Below the pieces are notes generated by a model. The model was not told where the DNA came from and searched no databases. It saw nothing but the letters and a program-made list of their open reading frames with translations. Position numbers and translations under genes: made by a program. Shown here one piece after another: positions 12,097-23,086 of a DNA stretch of 64,000 bases (position 1 is the stretch's first letter; the number at the start of each line of letters is the position of its first letter). This stretch comes from Malaya genurostris (lineage: Eukaryota; Arthropoda; Insecta; Diptera; Culicidae): positions 123,181,340-123,245,339 of the forward strand of contig NC_080570.1 of assembly GCF_030247185.1 (NCBI RefSeq). The letters run 5' to 3'.

Positions 12097-12264
12097 TTAG
12101 GTGCTTTTTCAAGATCGAAAATTTTCAAACCTCAACCGCCGGTCGGCACCTCTTACGCATGTCCGATTTGGCTCAAATTTTGCATGAAAACATTTTTCGA
12201 GGTATTAAACTTTTGAACAATAGCGCTTTACGAAATTAGAGGTGATCCCAACATAAGAGCGGTA

Positions 12265-12485
12265 AAAATCAACGTGTTTTGTCGGTTACGTCACTTATAC
12301 CATCATATCTCTGGAACCAAAAGTCACAGCCATTTGATCTTCAAACTTGATCAAAGCCCTGACAATAGCTTTCAAACAAGCATAAGTTTGTTAAAATCGG
12401 TTCAGCCATCTCTGAGAAAATTGAGCGCGTAAAAATACAACGCGTTTTGTCGGTTACGTCACTTATACAATCATATCATCATATC
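12265..12485. repeat. Direct duplication of a ~45-bp motif in a mosquito repeat module
   Basis: The motif CGTGTTTTGTCGGTTACGTC with its following CACTTATACCATCATATC occurs near 12272-12310 and again near 12433-12472 with two or three changes. Between the copies lies the phrase AAAATCGGTTCAGCCATCTC, which recurs elsewhere in the window. Confidence 0.7.
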
Positions 12486-12600
12486 ATGGCTGGTGCTACG
12501 ATTCTACTGACACTACGAATCCTTCCAGGTCGGGGCTCGAATATACGACAACTGGTTTGTAAGACCAGCGACCGCCAACCCGGGACAATAAACTTGTCAT
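12486..12600 (-). mobile_element. tRNA-derived SINE, second copy (truncated)
   Basis: Reverse complement of the head and proximal body of the SINE at 3545-3790. The anticodon-arm hairpin CTGGT-CTTACAA-ACCAG, the B-box-like TATTCGAGCCC, the CGACCTGGAAGGATTC junction and the GTGTCAGTAGAATCGTAG body all align. It stops at CAGCCATGATATGAT, where the host motif ATCATATC repeats, suggesting 3' truncation and microsatellite-like slippage at the junction. Confidence 0.7.
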
Positions 12601-13090
12601 TTTTACCAACAGCCAATCAAATATCTAGCGTGAAGTGAATATTGTACCCGAAATTGTGGCTCATGTGAAATTGGCACTCAAATCGTGTTGGTACCTCGTG
12701 TCGCTCATGATGATATCTGCATGTGTTCGCCATGTTGAATGAGCAAGTTTCACACACAGTTCATATGTGAGCCTGTATGTCTGATTTCTGTGATAGTAAA
12801 AAGAAGTCTTGTTGTTCAGCTAAATGGCACATACTGATTCTGAAACTGTATAACGGTAGCTTTTTAATACATATTTGGAACGGTAAATAACTAGAATGAG
12901 AATTAAGTTACGCCATTTGTTAGAAAACGGCACGAACTTATACACATTTACATACCTATTAAGGAAAAAGCCACTTTGCAAGCATATGGGTAATATAAAT
13001 AATGTGTACGTAACAAAAAGTTTCATAATCTTTTTCTGGATTTGATCAAATAAAACTAAGATATTGACCTATTCACATTCATGATTTTAA

Positions 13091-13443
13091 AGCTAGTTTC
13101 TTTTCATCACGAAACATCTAACATCAAACAGTTTTATGTACGACTCAGACGACCAGTCAACTTCCGTCAATGTTAACGAGGCTTCGCCGGTAGTTTATAG
13201 CTTCAATTATTGAAATGTATACATGTTCTGGGCGTAAAACCGTTCCGCGAGGTTGACATTAGAAATTAGTTTGTTTTCATCACGACACACCTTTCATCAT
13301 ACGATTACGATGCAGACGATCGGTCAATTTCTGTCAACGTTAACGGGACTTCGCCTGTAACTTTGATGAGTTTCAAGTTTTCATTATTGAAACGAGTACC
13401 CGTTTCGGACGTTAAAACGTTCCGTGAGGTTGAGAGAAAACTA
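13091..13443. repeat. Two-unit diverged tandem repeat (~175 bp each)
   Basis: Unit one (about 13091-13259) and unit two (about 13260-13443) share ordered blocks: CTAGTTTCTTTTCATCACGA, CGATCGGTCAA-TT-GTCAA, GTTAACG-G-CTTCGCC-GTA and GTTCCG-GAGGTTGA. Identity is about 75 percent by eye. The phrase recalls the 8281-8310 segment (CGTCGAACTTCGTCTCGCC), so both may derive from the same class of non-LTR 3' end. Confidence 0.65.
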
Positions 13444-14356
13444 GTTTAAGTAAATTCAAGAACGTTTTTGATTTCAGATAATTCTACGCCGAGTTACCGT
13501 GTTCACCGCGCAACGTGATTCTCAAGAGAGATTTTAGGGAATGCTCTGTTATCGTCTTATTTTTCAATATTAATATACGGAAATTTAACTAAATATTCTT
13601 CAAATGATGCTTCATTATGTAAAAAATGTTTGAATAAACTTGCTTAAGCTGGTTCTCCGTAAAAAAATACAACAAAAGTGTTTTTGATTCAAATTAATTT
13701 TGAGTTCTTTGGAATACTTTCTTTCATTCCCTCCTTCAATTCTGTATGAAATGCTCATTTCGAACTAACTAACAATGAGAGATTCTCTTTGTTTGCTTTC
13801 TCTTTCGATTATTACGGTACTCTTAGCAATCAGTATTATCTTTTCATATCACATATTTATTGTAGATATTATAATAAAATTTGAAACAAATTATTTTTGA
13901 TAAGATAAATTTTGGTTTTATTAGGAATTTAGAAATGTCTTCATCGTTATCAATATCACTGTCTGATTCAGAATCAACATTTCTACAAAATTAGGCTCGT
14001 TTTAATGCTACTCTTCGTTCATTAAAAAGGTTTGAAGTTCAAATGGCTGTCACTCCGGTGATATAATGATGTAAGTGACGTAAACGCCAAAGCTGATTAT
14101 CACTCAATTTTATCGGATATGGATTATCCGATATCAATGATTCTGGGCTCGTTTGGTGAGTTTATTTCGCCGATCGAAATTCCACGCGTCGTGATGTATT
14201 TGAAATTTATTTAGCAATACCGTCGTGGTGGATTAATATCATCAATAAAAACAGCTAATACGTGCTGCGATGAATAATAATTATAATAATAAGAAAAACA
14301 GGTCCAATCTTTGTGTTTGCTATGCAGCTGAATAATATTACCATATTTGGCTTGAA

Positions 14357-14800
14357 TATCATTTATTTATTTGTTTGTTTATTTATTCAGGAGCAAGGGA
14401 AAAGCCCTGTGGAGCTGAGATTCTGTTTCTCCTTCTCCATCAGGCATAAAACCTTCTCATCTTTTGTACCAACAGGTTATATTTATCCAAATGATACATA
14501 TTACATGTTATCGTAAACTAATCCATCATACTATCTTCGCTAAATATCAATTTATAAGAAAAGCTGGCCTGGATATCGAAAAATTTTGAAAATAAGATTT
14601 TTAAAGTGTTGCGGAGCAAACGAAAATCGAATACATTTGAATAAATGTTGAATGAGCGACACATACTAGCAAATGGTTCATTAGATCCATAGTTTGTTCT
14701 AGCACGACGGATTCTGAAGAAAGAGTTAAACCGCAAGTTACTACGATGAATAATAAAGTTCAGCTGTAGAAGAAGATCCAAAATATACACAGAAGTAACA
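14357..14800 (-). pseudogene. 3' end of the same Jockey/CR1-type non-LTR family
   Basis: On the minus strand, positions 14790 to 14518 encode the C-terminal segment (SNLRFNSFFRIRRARTNYGS), which aligns with SDILRRNLRFNPFLRIPRARTNYG-type sequence of the plus-strand copy ending near 9576. The 3' UTR and the A-rich tail (reverse TTTATTTATTTGTTTGTTTA at 14362-14381) also match. Only about 430 bp remain, a normal 5' truncation for a LINE. The family is therefore present at least twice, in opposite orientations. Confidence 0.8.
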
Positions 14801-15151
14801 GGAGTGCAAGATTTTGCTACACCAATTCAAACGCACCATTCAAACTTTGAATCTAAGTTCGTGAAAATCGATCGATACCAGTTCCATATTGGAGGTACCA
14901 CTATAATTTTGATTTTTTACATCGAGATTCAAATGAGCGACAACAACAAAAAAGTTTTCTGCGGCCTAATACACATATTCAAGTTAACATGGATAGACAT
15001 AAATGAAACATTTATTTTTAAAAATTTTTATCAAAAAATCCCTGTGTGTGATACTGTTTGAAACACAGCAGATGTCAAAAAGCGATACAGCGTTATATGA
15101 ATAGCTAATAAGTGCAACTTATCGTCGAAATCCTTCAAGTTTTTTTATATC

Positions 15152-15290
15152 GTTTATTTATACCCGGTTCAACCTAATTTTGATCGTTCGCCTCTCGGGT
15201 CGGCCCCTTTAAGTAGTTTTGAACACCCCCCGGTGAACGACCAACAGGTTAAAGCCGGGGTAAAATAAATGATATTAATAATAATAATAG
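15152..15290. repeat. Short repeat with inverted termini, related to 8205-8255
   Basis: The left end TTTATTTATACCCGGTTCAACC and the right end GGTTAAAGCCGGGGTAAAATAA are imperfect inverted repeats around a ~90-bp centre. The left half matches the reverse of 8205-8255, including CCTAATTTTG and GTTCGCC. It may be two head-to-head ends of one family or a small MITE. Confidence 0.55.
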
Positions 15291-16519
15291 TTTTGAATAC
15301 GAAAACCGAATTAATCTTTTGTGTGCCAAAACCGAACTAGAACTTTCCTGAGCAGAAAACGTTTAAAGTCATTTTTAATGCAACAACCGGGAAAAAACTT
15401 TGAATAGGATAATCGGATAAAATCTTAGCCGGTACTTTCAGAGCAAATGTGTTAATTTTTGCATGGAAACTTTCTACGTGTTTCCTTCGGCTGCGGGATT
15501 CATTCCACATTTTCAATGGTGTGTATTTTATGTAACAGATTCAGAATCTTTTGCTGTAATAATTAAACGAATGCGCTTGCAACCTACTGTTTAACGTACA
15601 AGTTGTTTGAGATCTAAAAGATTTTTGAATACTGGATATTGATGTCGAACCTTTCATTTTAATCTAATTGTATAGAAATTGAAAATTTTTATCTTGACGA
15701 ATTAAGTTCGATAATATGTGTCTATTAAAATATTTTCCGGAATCAAAATTCACTCAAGTGTAAAAAACTACACCAATTTCTGATATTATCAAGCTCGAAA
15801 AGTAGTTTAATATAATTGAAATTACTAACGAGATTACTACCTTTAATTTTAGATCGCATTTGAATAGTTTTTATGTATGACCACGCAAACAATTTTAAAT
15901 ACATTTTAAGGTGACTTCAAGTAATATCTCACGAGGATTTTCAAGAAGTAGATAAAAAAGCTTTCAAATGATTGAATAGTTACAGATACTTTTTCCCGCT
16001 TTGGAAAACCTAATTATTAACAATTGTTCCGTACGCCAAGGGAAGTAATTGAACAAGTCTCGGAAAACATTTCCAAAAAAATGTAGGGTTTAATATTCTT
16101 ACAAAACTGTATAAATGTTATTGAACTGAAGCACTCGTACCTCGTTCTTGGTTAAGTGCGCCGGGAGCGAACGAAGCGTTGTACATTCATTTCTGCCGCG
16201 GTACATAAATGCACGAACGGGTTTTTGTGAGAGCAGCTAAAGCTCTTCGTCTGCGCATGGTTGTGTTCTGAGAATGAGAACAAATTTCTCTCGGCGCAAT
16301 GAAAAGAGCGCATAAGGTCTGCTGCTACTCTGTGTAATATACAATTCCCACAATTTAAAAAATAATCTCAATTTAAGTTTTGTTACCCATTTTTTTAATT
16401 CACGGTGTTCGGTTTTTTTATTCACAATCAGAAATCTTGATTCACATTCTTGTGCGCAAAATGGGTTTATTTCCACCTCTGCTTCAATGGTTCGCGAATA
16501 ATAATAATTATTAATACAT
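15291..16519. other. No gene or repeat recognised
   Basis: AT-rich sequence without a sustained open frame. The 79-codon minus-strand frame at 16237-16476 has no recognisable motif. Confidence 0.5.
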
Positions 16520-17057
16520 TAATATTTCACAATCATTGTGTCTACAGGGATGAGAAAAAGCGTATTTGAGTTGAACATTGCTAGCCATTCCCAAATGGGC
16601 GCGGTAACCAACAATAATTTAAAATTCTTATAAATAACTTCAAAACAATCATCGCAAAGTGGTATAGTTAACGGAAGATGATTCTCCAAATTCGTTGCAT
16701 TCGTCCGGGGAACAATGGTCGTAATAAATCGATTGTTAGTCGACCTGTGCGGCATGTTGTACCGTCCTGTTGAAATCAGGAGCCATTCAAACCATTTTCA
16801 CGAACAATGGGTATCACAAAGTCATTTATCATGGCTCGATAACGATCGCCATTAACAAATCATCGTCATCATATCCGCAAAAAGGACCACACCAAACTGT
16901 ATCTTTTTGGTCGTAGGCTATTCCTCAATTAATTGAGGGTTTTCAGTGGCATGGAACCGACAATTTTGCTTATAAACGCAATTTTCACAATTGAGAAGTT
17001 ATTTTGGACGTTAAGTTGAACAATTTTAACGCGTTCTTTTGGTGTGTAATGTACCAT
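16520..17057 (-). pseudogene. IS630/Tc1-mariner-type transposase fossil with internal deletion
   Basis: The minus-strand start at 17057 gives MVHYTPKERVKIVQLNVQNN, a typical N-terminus of an insect IS630-like transposase. Within about 40 codons it jumps to C-terminal catalytic sequence: NPQLIEE near 16925, VWCGPF near 16880, then VNGDRYRAMINDF near 16840 and FQQDGTTC near 16770, which corresponds to the WFQQDGATCH motif holding the second catalytic Asp. The region between the HTH and the first catalytic Asp is missing and several stops follow. Terminal repeats were not identified. Confidence 0.75.
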
Positions 17058-17144
17058 GATAAAATTGTCTTGGAATGACGCTTCCAACGCGGTATGTCAT
17101 TAATCGATCTGACAATTCTGTCAAAAACAGCCATCTGACACCGG

Positions 17145-17430
17145 TATATCAGCGCCAGCCATTTGAAAGTACACCGATTACTTTAGGACCCACACGCTGC
17201 GATATTTTGATACTCATCGCGACTCTCAAACTATGAAAAATACTTCCATTTGATGCCCCAAAACACTATCTGCTGTATTTCCGATAAACCGACAAGTTAT
17301 TGTTAGAGAGTTGACCCAAAATTTTCTAATTTTCGTGCAACAAACAAGGTAAACCGTGGAACAAGTGCATTACGTTGCAATTAGCTGAATTTTTAGGTTC
17401 TGATTTTGATCTCATCAAGATGGCGTCGTG
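17145..17430 (-). repeat. Dispersed repeat, copy A (reverse of 20930-21510)
   Basis: In reverse complement this segment aligns blockwise with 20930-21510: GATGAGATCAAAATC-GAAC, GTTTACCTTGTTT, ACTTGTCGGTTTA, ATACAGCAGA-AGTGTTTTGG and CCGGTGTCAGA. Copy B has gained a 272-bp MITE. The repeat's class is not recognised. Confidence 0.7.
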
Positions 17431-19159
17431 AAAGCGGGTTAGTCTGATGCTTCCACTTTAAAAGTCCCACTCTGTAGTTTTTGGATGACCTAGAACATTC
17501 ACAATAAAAAACGACACTCGCACACAAATGCTAGTGGTGCCAGAATGCTTTTGTTCTGTTTATTCCTTTGGCTGATCTATGATTTTTTCCTCTGATCTCT
17601 GGTTGTAGAAACAATAGTATGAATGTCATCATGGGTACCAATTCGTCAAGATTTTAAATCATATTGATTGAACTTCTTAGTAACTTCGTAATGTTACTGA
17701 CCCACATTACGAAATGCCTTTGATGAACTGCTGTCACTGTTTATTGAAATAATTAAATAAATCAAATAGATATTAGACTTAGTAATGCTTTCGGTGGGTT
17801 TAAAATAATATAACTAACCAAAGAAAGACTGGATGTCTAACATTTTTCGCGGACGGTGATGCCTTCAAACAGCGAGAAGAAGTGATGATAAATAGTCGGC
17901 TAGATAAATAAATGTTTAATTCAACGTTAACGTTAGTAGCTTCAGCAGCGGTAGGTGTCGGTACAATTAACGCTATCGACCGTGTTAGCTGTTGATTGAC
18001 TGTAACCATAGTAACGAACAATTATCTAATTGAGTAATAGTGAGAGTAGACAGTAATCCTTTGAATACAGGAAGACGTCAGAAAAAAATTTATTCCAAAA
18101 ACTAATCGAATGCATTGATATAAATCATACCATTATGTAATCACTGTTCATGTGAAGGTAATATACTTGAAATTTTCAGTTCAGTGCTGTTAGTTTCGTA
18201 ATCAGTGTAGGAATATGTAAACAATAAGAAACAAGTGATTGAAAATCGTAAGCTGTGATATTTATACTTTTTTGAAAACGAGCTTGTTTCATTAAACTAG
18301 ATCTTTCGAGGGATTCTTGAATTCTCTATAATTGAAAACTCCATCTCAAAGAATGTACTATGTCATGATTGAACAAACCTTTAATGTGAAAGTATGTTTT
18401 CATTCACACTCCGACAAGACAGAGTAACGCAGACCCGATCACTAGTGATGCAATCGAAATTACAACAATCCGGAATTTCTGGCTGGCGTCTAAAAATAAC
18501 AAGCACCACAGCCCAATCCATCGATTCAGTCTGTGCCAAGTTACCGAAAACCCGTTCCCGTGCCCAACCGGTCCAAAATCGATCGATCGACAGAAATGTT
18601 AAAAAGTGGTTGCAATAGTAAAGGTAACTAACGTAAGTATTGACACCTGACTGGGTCGGCACGGACTCTCCATTAATATGTACGTACATACTTGCTGGGA
18701 CCTCTATGAGCACTGATCTTAATCGATTCAGCTGTCTGTTAGCTGTCAACGGTGAATGTGCCTCCGGACCGGTGACAAACGCGATGATCAAGATTTGCTG
18801 CTTCGTAAAGAACAGTCAGTGGCTTTGCCGATTTTGCCTTGAAACTCGTTGGACTCGGACGAACAGGCCATTATCCCAAGCATCCTTTCCGCGAGTGACG
18901 TTTTCTTGAATTCCTGTCGGGACTTGGTGTTACGCGAGAAGCTACTGAAAGTTAAACATAACGTGTTCGAGTAATGTCAGCGACATAACAAAATGACGAC
19001 CATACAAATAAAAACATGTTTTAAAATTTCGTAAACTCTATAAGCTCTTTTCGAAAATTTCTAACTATACTAGGAAACGAACCGTGGAATTTAGTTTTAA
19101 ATAAATTTCCATATTTTACGTTTTAACAAATTCATTTTACTGCGTGCTCTTACCCACTT
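17431..19159. other. No recognisable gene
   Basis: Two antiparallel open frames (18381-18791 minus, 136 codons; 18640-18909 plus, 89 codons) overlap here with no motif that I recognise, and their opposing extents suggest chance open frames. The rest is AT-rich sequence. Confidence 0.4.
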
Positions 19160-19310
19160 AGAAAAAAACGTTCAACGGTGGTCCTTCATTGGTCCAATAC
19201 GTTGTATCATTGGTCCAATGAAAGTCCAATCAATCGTTCAACGGGAGGCCAACACGGGTCCTTCGTTTGCCGATTTTGAAACAGACCGTTGAACCGAATG
19301 CTATTTTTTT
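19160..19310 (+). repeat. Dispersed repeat with CGTTCAACGGTGGTCC end, copy A
   Basis: The segment beginning TTAGAAAAAAACGTTCAACG and running through CAACGGGAGGCCAACAC to GAAACAGACCGTTGAACCG matches the reverse of 52325-52475 with about 90 percent identity. Copy A continues with further CGTTCAAC and TTGAACG motifs to about 19630, some in inverted orientation. Class unknown; a DNA-transposon end is likely. Confidence 0.65.
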
Positions 19311-20273
19311 CGTTCAACAAACCCGGCAGACAGAGGTCCATTGTTGAGCCATTTTTAACATGAGGAATTGGAGCCCCGTTGGACTAGTTTTACTACAGAA
19401 TTTCTGAAGTTTTTTCCACTTATTTGTTCAAACTCACAATACATACCTGCACAATACTTCTACTTCACGTAGAATAACAACAAATTTTCTTTCTATGGAA
19501 AGGTAACACTTAATTTTCACACTATTTTTGCAAGAGAAAAAACAACAACAAACCGTCCCAGCAAATTGAACGAATATTTCGTGCAATATATCGTTCAACA
19601 AGCGCTCAAAAATCAACAAAGTTGAACGGCATGCTGAGAGGGTATGTATGAGTATGAATAGCCTTTTCTTGATTGATTTCATGCAGTGTGCTTGCTCGAC
19701 TCATGCAACAACAATTCTCACCACTCCGTAGCAAGCTTTCGTGGTGAAAAAAAAAGCTTTCGCGGTCTAGTAGGTAGTGAAATAAAAGTTCGTTGGTTCA
19801 TGCGTTTGTCATGTTGTTCCAATAACTGTTATCGGATTTATACCACAATTTGAATAATGTTTCAGTCCGAAATGTTAAAATACTACATTCATCTCCAATT
19901 CTTGCATATTGTACCATATAAACTGTTTATAGTTTGTTGCCTATAGACAAAAAAACTGAATGTCAGTTAAAATGAAACACAACTGGCGGGATTCTAAAAA
20001 AAAGCCATCCGACTCATCGGGAACCATTCTTTTTGTTTCGTTTATAGAATCAGCCTGGCCCTCATGCAACATCACACATCGTACCCATGCCGGTTAAAAT
20101 ATTTACGAATCCATTGATGTGATCCAACTCATACCAGAAAAGCACCGTTTGAAGCAATCCGTCCAACACGTGCTATTGGTTGGTGTGACTTCTGTTCTCC
20201 AATAATGACAAGTGGAATGGAAACTGCTACATGCTGGTTTTGCTTCCGGTCGATGTTTGTAATACACATACCG

Positions 20274-20651
20274 TTAACCGGTCACCCCGGAGGAAGCAAG
20301 TATCGAAACCGCTTCGGTTTGAAAAATCGGAGGCGCCATCAATTCTATCACCAGCGGAGAGTCTTCAATGGATTTAGTTGTACTATTGAACTGCATATTG
20401 GTCGGAATCGGTTGGAAGTTGGCTGCAGTTACTGCAGTGGCCGACTGTGCAGTGCCAATAATGATTGAGATATTGTGCTCCGTTTGGCGCAGCTGGACAG
20501 GACACCGATACACAATTCCAACCGATCGACTTGTTGGTGGAAAGTGAGAAATTGTGTTTTGATTTCCGCACGCAAGTATTGCATTGTCATGAGAGAAATA
20601 AGATGTTTGAATTAAAAAAAAATGAAAGAGTTGTGCACAAGACTTATTCAT
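20274..20651 (-). CDS. Unrecognised 125-codon open frame
   Basis: The minus-strand frame encodes a protein of mixed composition, with phrases such as YRCPVQLRQTEHNISIIIGT and NFQPIPTNMQFNSTTKSIED, and ends in SILASSGVTG before a stop. Codon usage and composition look less AT-biased than the surroundings. It could be an exon remnant of a host gene or of a retroelement. No signal peptide, membrane span or known motif is visible, and the shorter frames in other phases are not better. Confidence 0.25.
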   Translation of the reverse strand: MNKSCAQLFHFFLIQTSYFSHDNAILACGNQNTISHFPPTSRSVGIVYRCPVQLRQTEHNISIIIGTAQSATAVTAANFQPIPTNMQFNSTTKSIEDSPLVIELMAPPIFQTEAVSILASSGVTG

Positions 20652-20929
20652 GGGTAATCAGTAATTTGGTATTTCCGACATTTTGCTAATGGATGTCTCA
20701 AGGGGTAAGTACTTAGCGTTATATATCGTTCAAAAATGTGCCACAATAACTTATCTTTCTTTGAAAATGTCAATTTTGCAATCAAATACCCGGCGTTGGA
20801 TAAAAATTTTCGTATTTTTCTTCTATTTTAATGAAAAGCTCATCGAATGCTATCGGAACCGTTTGAGCGGAATTGACAGAATCAATCAAAGTTAGCCGTG
20901 TCAAAACGCTAGGTTTTACACGGCCCCCT

Positions 20930-21510
20930 GTCACGACACCATATTGATGAGATCAAAATCGGAACTTCAAAATCAGCTGATTGTTGTAAACAAACAAACA
21001 GTAATGCATTTGTTTAACGCGTTTACCTTGTTTAGTGCACGAAACTTATGTCGTTTTCGTTTTTAATTTGCACTACACTGGTGTAGCGAACGCTGCACTG
21101 AAACCGTTCGTTTTTACCAATTGCACTACACCAGTGCTACACTTTTTCTGCACCGATACCACTGGTGTAGCACTCATCAAAAGTTTAGTGTAGCTCTGTG
21201 CAATGGAATCGTTTATTGTAGTCAATGGTTACTGTTAATGTTTTCGTCATTTTTGTTCGTTTATTCATGCCTCAGTGAAGCACTGCAGCGGTGTAGTGCA
21301 AATTAAAAACAAAAACGCCATTAGTGAATTTTGTGTCGACTCTCTCATAATAACTTGTCGGTTTACCTAAAATACAGCAGACAGTGTTTTGGGACATTAA
21401 GTGGAGATAATCGCATCGCAGAATTCGGGGTTTGAAACGCGAGGGGCTCAACGTAATCGGTATACTTTTAAATAGCTGGTGCTCACATACCGGTGTCAGA
21501 AGGCTGGTTT
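20930..21510 (+). repeat. Dispersed repeat, copy B (interrupted by a MITE)
   Basis: Matches the reverse complement of 17145-17430 on both sides of the 272-bp element at 21049-21320. The left part runs from GATGAGATCAAAATCGGAAC to GCACGAAACTTA; the right part resumes TTAGTGAATTTTG and continues to ACCGGTGTCAGA near 21500. Confidence 0.7.
21049..21320. mobile_element. 272-bp MITE (PIF/Harbinger-like), copy 1
   Basis: The terminal inverted repeats are TGTCGTTTTCGTTTTTAA and, reversed, TGGCGTTTTTGTTTTTAA, each followed by TTGCACTACAC. The 3-bp flanks are TTA on both sides (21046-21048 and 21321-21323), the TWA duplication expected for PIF/Harbinger elements. The interior repeats the palindromic CTACACTGGTGTAG theme several times. 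A copy of exactly the same length lies at 33426-33697 with about nine substitutions. No transposase is encoded. Confidence 0.85.
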
Positions 21511-21959
21511 TACACGATGACGATACAAATGAACTGCCGATGAATCAAGCTTATCTTCAACAGCTGCCGGTGGTTTGTTTTGTTTTGCGAGTGAAAATTA
21601 ATATTCGAAAAATGACGAAAAAGTGCCTGTTAAATACGTGTTTCGCCGTGAAAAGAACTAAAAAGATTGCCATGTGTGCGTTTCCAGCATCAAGAAGTGA
21701 TATTTGTATAAGTCTGGTTAGTGTGAGGCGACTTGCACTTTTTAGGTTCAAACGTTGAACTTCTGATGAACTTTTAAACTGTAAACAAACCACCAGCGGC
21801 TGTTAAAAAAATGACATTCTGCTCGTTTTGTGAGGTTATGTCATGTTGATGTAAAACCTAATTGAGTAAGGGCTCCCTGTTTCATCTCATTTCTAAGGAC
21901 GTTACCTTTAAAACCTGATTTAGCCACTAAAATCACTATGAAATTTCATTCTATTAGTG

Positions 21960-22540
21960 AAAACAGATACAGCCGATGAAAAACACACTCTTAACAGCGT
22001 TATGTTGACATATAGCGGAAAGAAACCAGTGCTACTAGAATTGCCATTGGTTATTTCGTTAGTATTTAACACGATCTTTCAGGTAATATCCAAACCGAAA
22101 CAGTTTTATGGAAATATAAATATCAATAATATAATTAAACTTATGTCACGGATACCAAAAAATAGTTGTTGCTGATAATTTGAAGAAATAAAAAAAAAAT
22201 TTTTGCATCGTTATGAGAAAGCTTGGCAACTTTGCAAAACCAAATGAGATGAAAACAAAGCGCAATCAAGTGAACTAAGTGGAAAACTTTCATCTCATAT
22301 TTTTGAAAACCTGTATTGCTTGACGGGTATCTTTTGAAGTTTTCAATCGTTAATTGAACAAATGGCAAATGAAAATTACTAATTACGAAGTCATCTAGCA
22401 TTAAATAGAAGTGTAATTGTGCGAAAGAGTGATCATGTTTTGAGACGAATCGATTAGTAGATATTCAGAAACATGACAAACTGTAATTCTTGAGACGAAA
22501 ATATGTCCTAAATTGAAAAGTGAGTTTGTTTTAAATAAAA
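21960..22540 (+). repeat. Dispersed repeat R, copy 1
   Basis: Aligns with the reverse complement of about 57470-58060 over its length. Shared blocks include TTAACAG-GTTATG-TGAC-TATAGCGGAA, AGTATTTAACAC, GCGCAATCAAGTGAACTAAGTG, GATCATGTTTTGAGACGAAT and TTCAGAAACATGAC. The end GTAAGGGCTCC-TTTCATCT near 21870 recurs reversed near 58965. A third, shorter piece lies at 59285-59400. Class not recognised. Confidence 0.7.
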
Positions 22541-22557
22541 AAAACCTGTTTTAATAA

Positions 22558-23086
22558 ACCTAGTGGTGTAATGATGGCTTTCTCATATCAATCATACCAT
22601 GATATATAATACTGTGGTATTCTTCAAAATAATTTTCTTCGATTCCTAAAAAGAATAACCTAAATCGGTTTGTTTAACCGTCTACTGATAAAAACTATTA
22701 ATTGGAGAAGATTTGAGGTCGATTTAGAAAACATTTTATGGTTTTTCGCCCTTTTCTGTGATGGTATACAATTTTCAACACACTTTACCTTATATTTCCG
22801 GATCCGAAAGTCGAATCCAGACCTTTCATTTGAACCTAAGTTTATGAAAATCGGTCGCGCCATCTATGAGAAAAGCTAGAAAACATATTTTTATTTATTT
22901 TCACATTTTACCCCATAACTTCGGAACTGGAAGTCGGATCCAAATAATATTCAGGAATTTTGTATGGGACTACAAGATCTTTCATTTGAACCTAAGTTTG
23001 TGAAAATCGGTTCAGCCATCTCTGAGAAAAGTTAGTGCACTTATTTCCACATTTTTGCACATTTTACCCCATAATTCCGGAACCGG
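22558..23086. repeat. Mosquito interspersed module with CTAGTGGTGTAATGATG end
   Basis: The end AGTGGTGTAATGATGGCTTT at 22562 recurs near 26794 and, reversed, near 28745. Downstream, units of about 150 bp contain ATTCCGGAACCGGAAGTCG, CCTTTCATTTGAACCTAAG and AAAATCGGTTCAGCCATCTC. The same units recur at 27130-29090. Probably a non-autonomous DNA element or satellite-derived module. Confidence 0.65.

Noticed and set aside
18381..18909. Antiparallel open frames as real genes
   Set aside because: They overlap on opposite strands, have no motif and are not bounded by recognisable signals.
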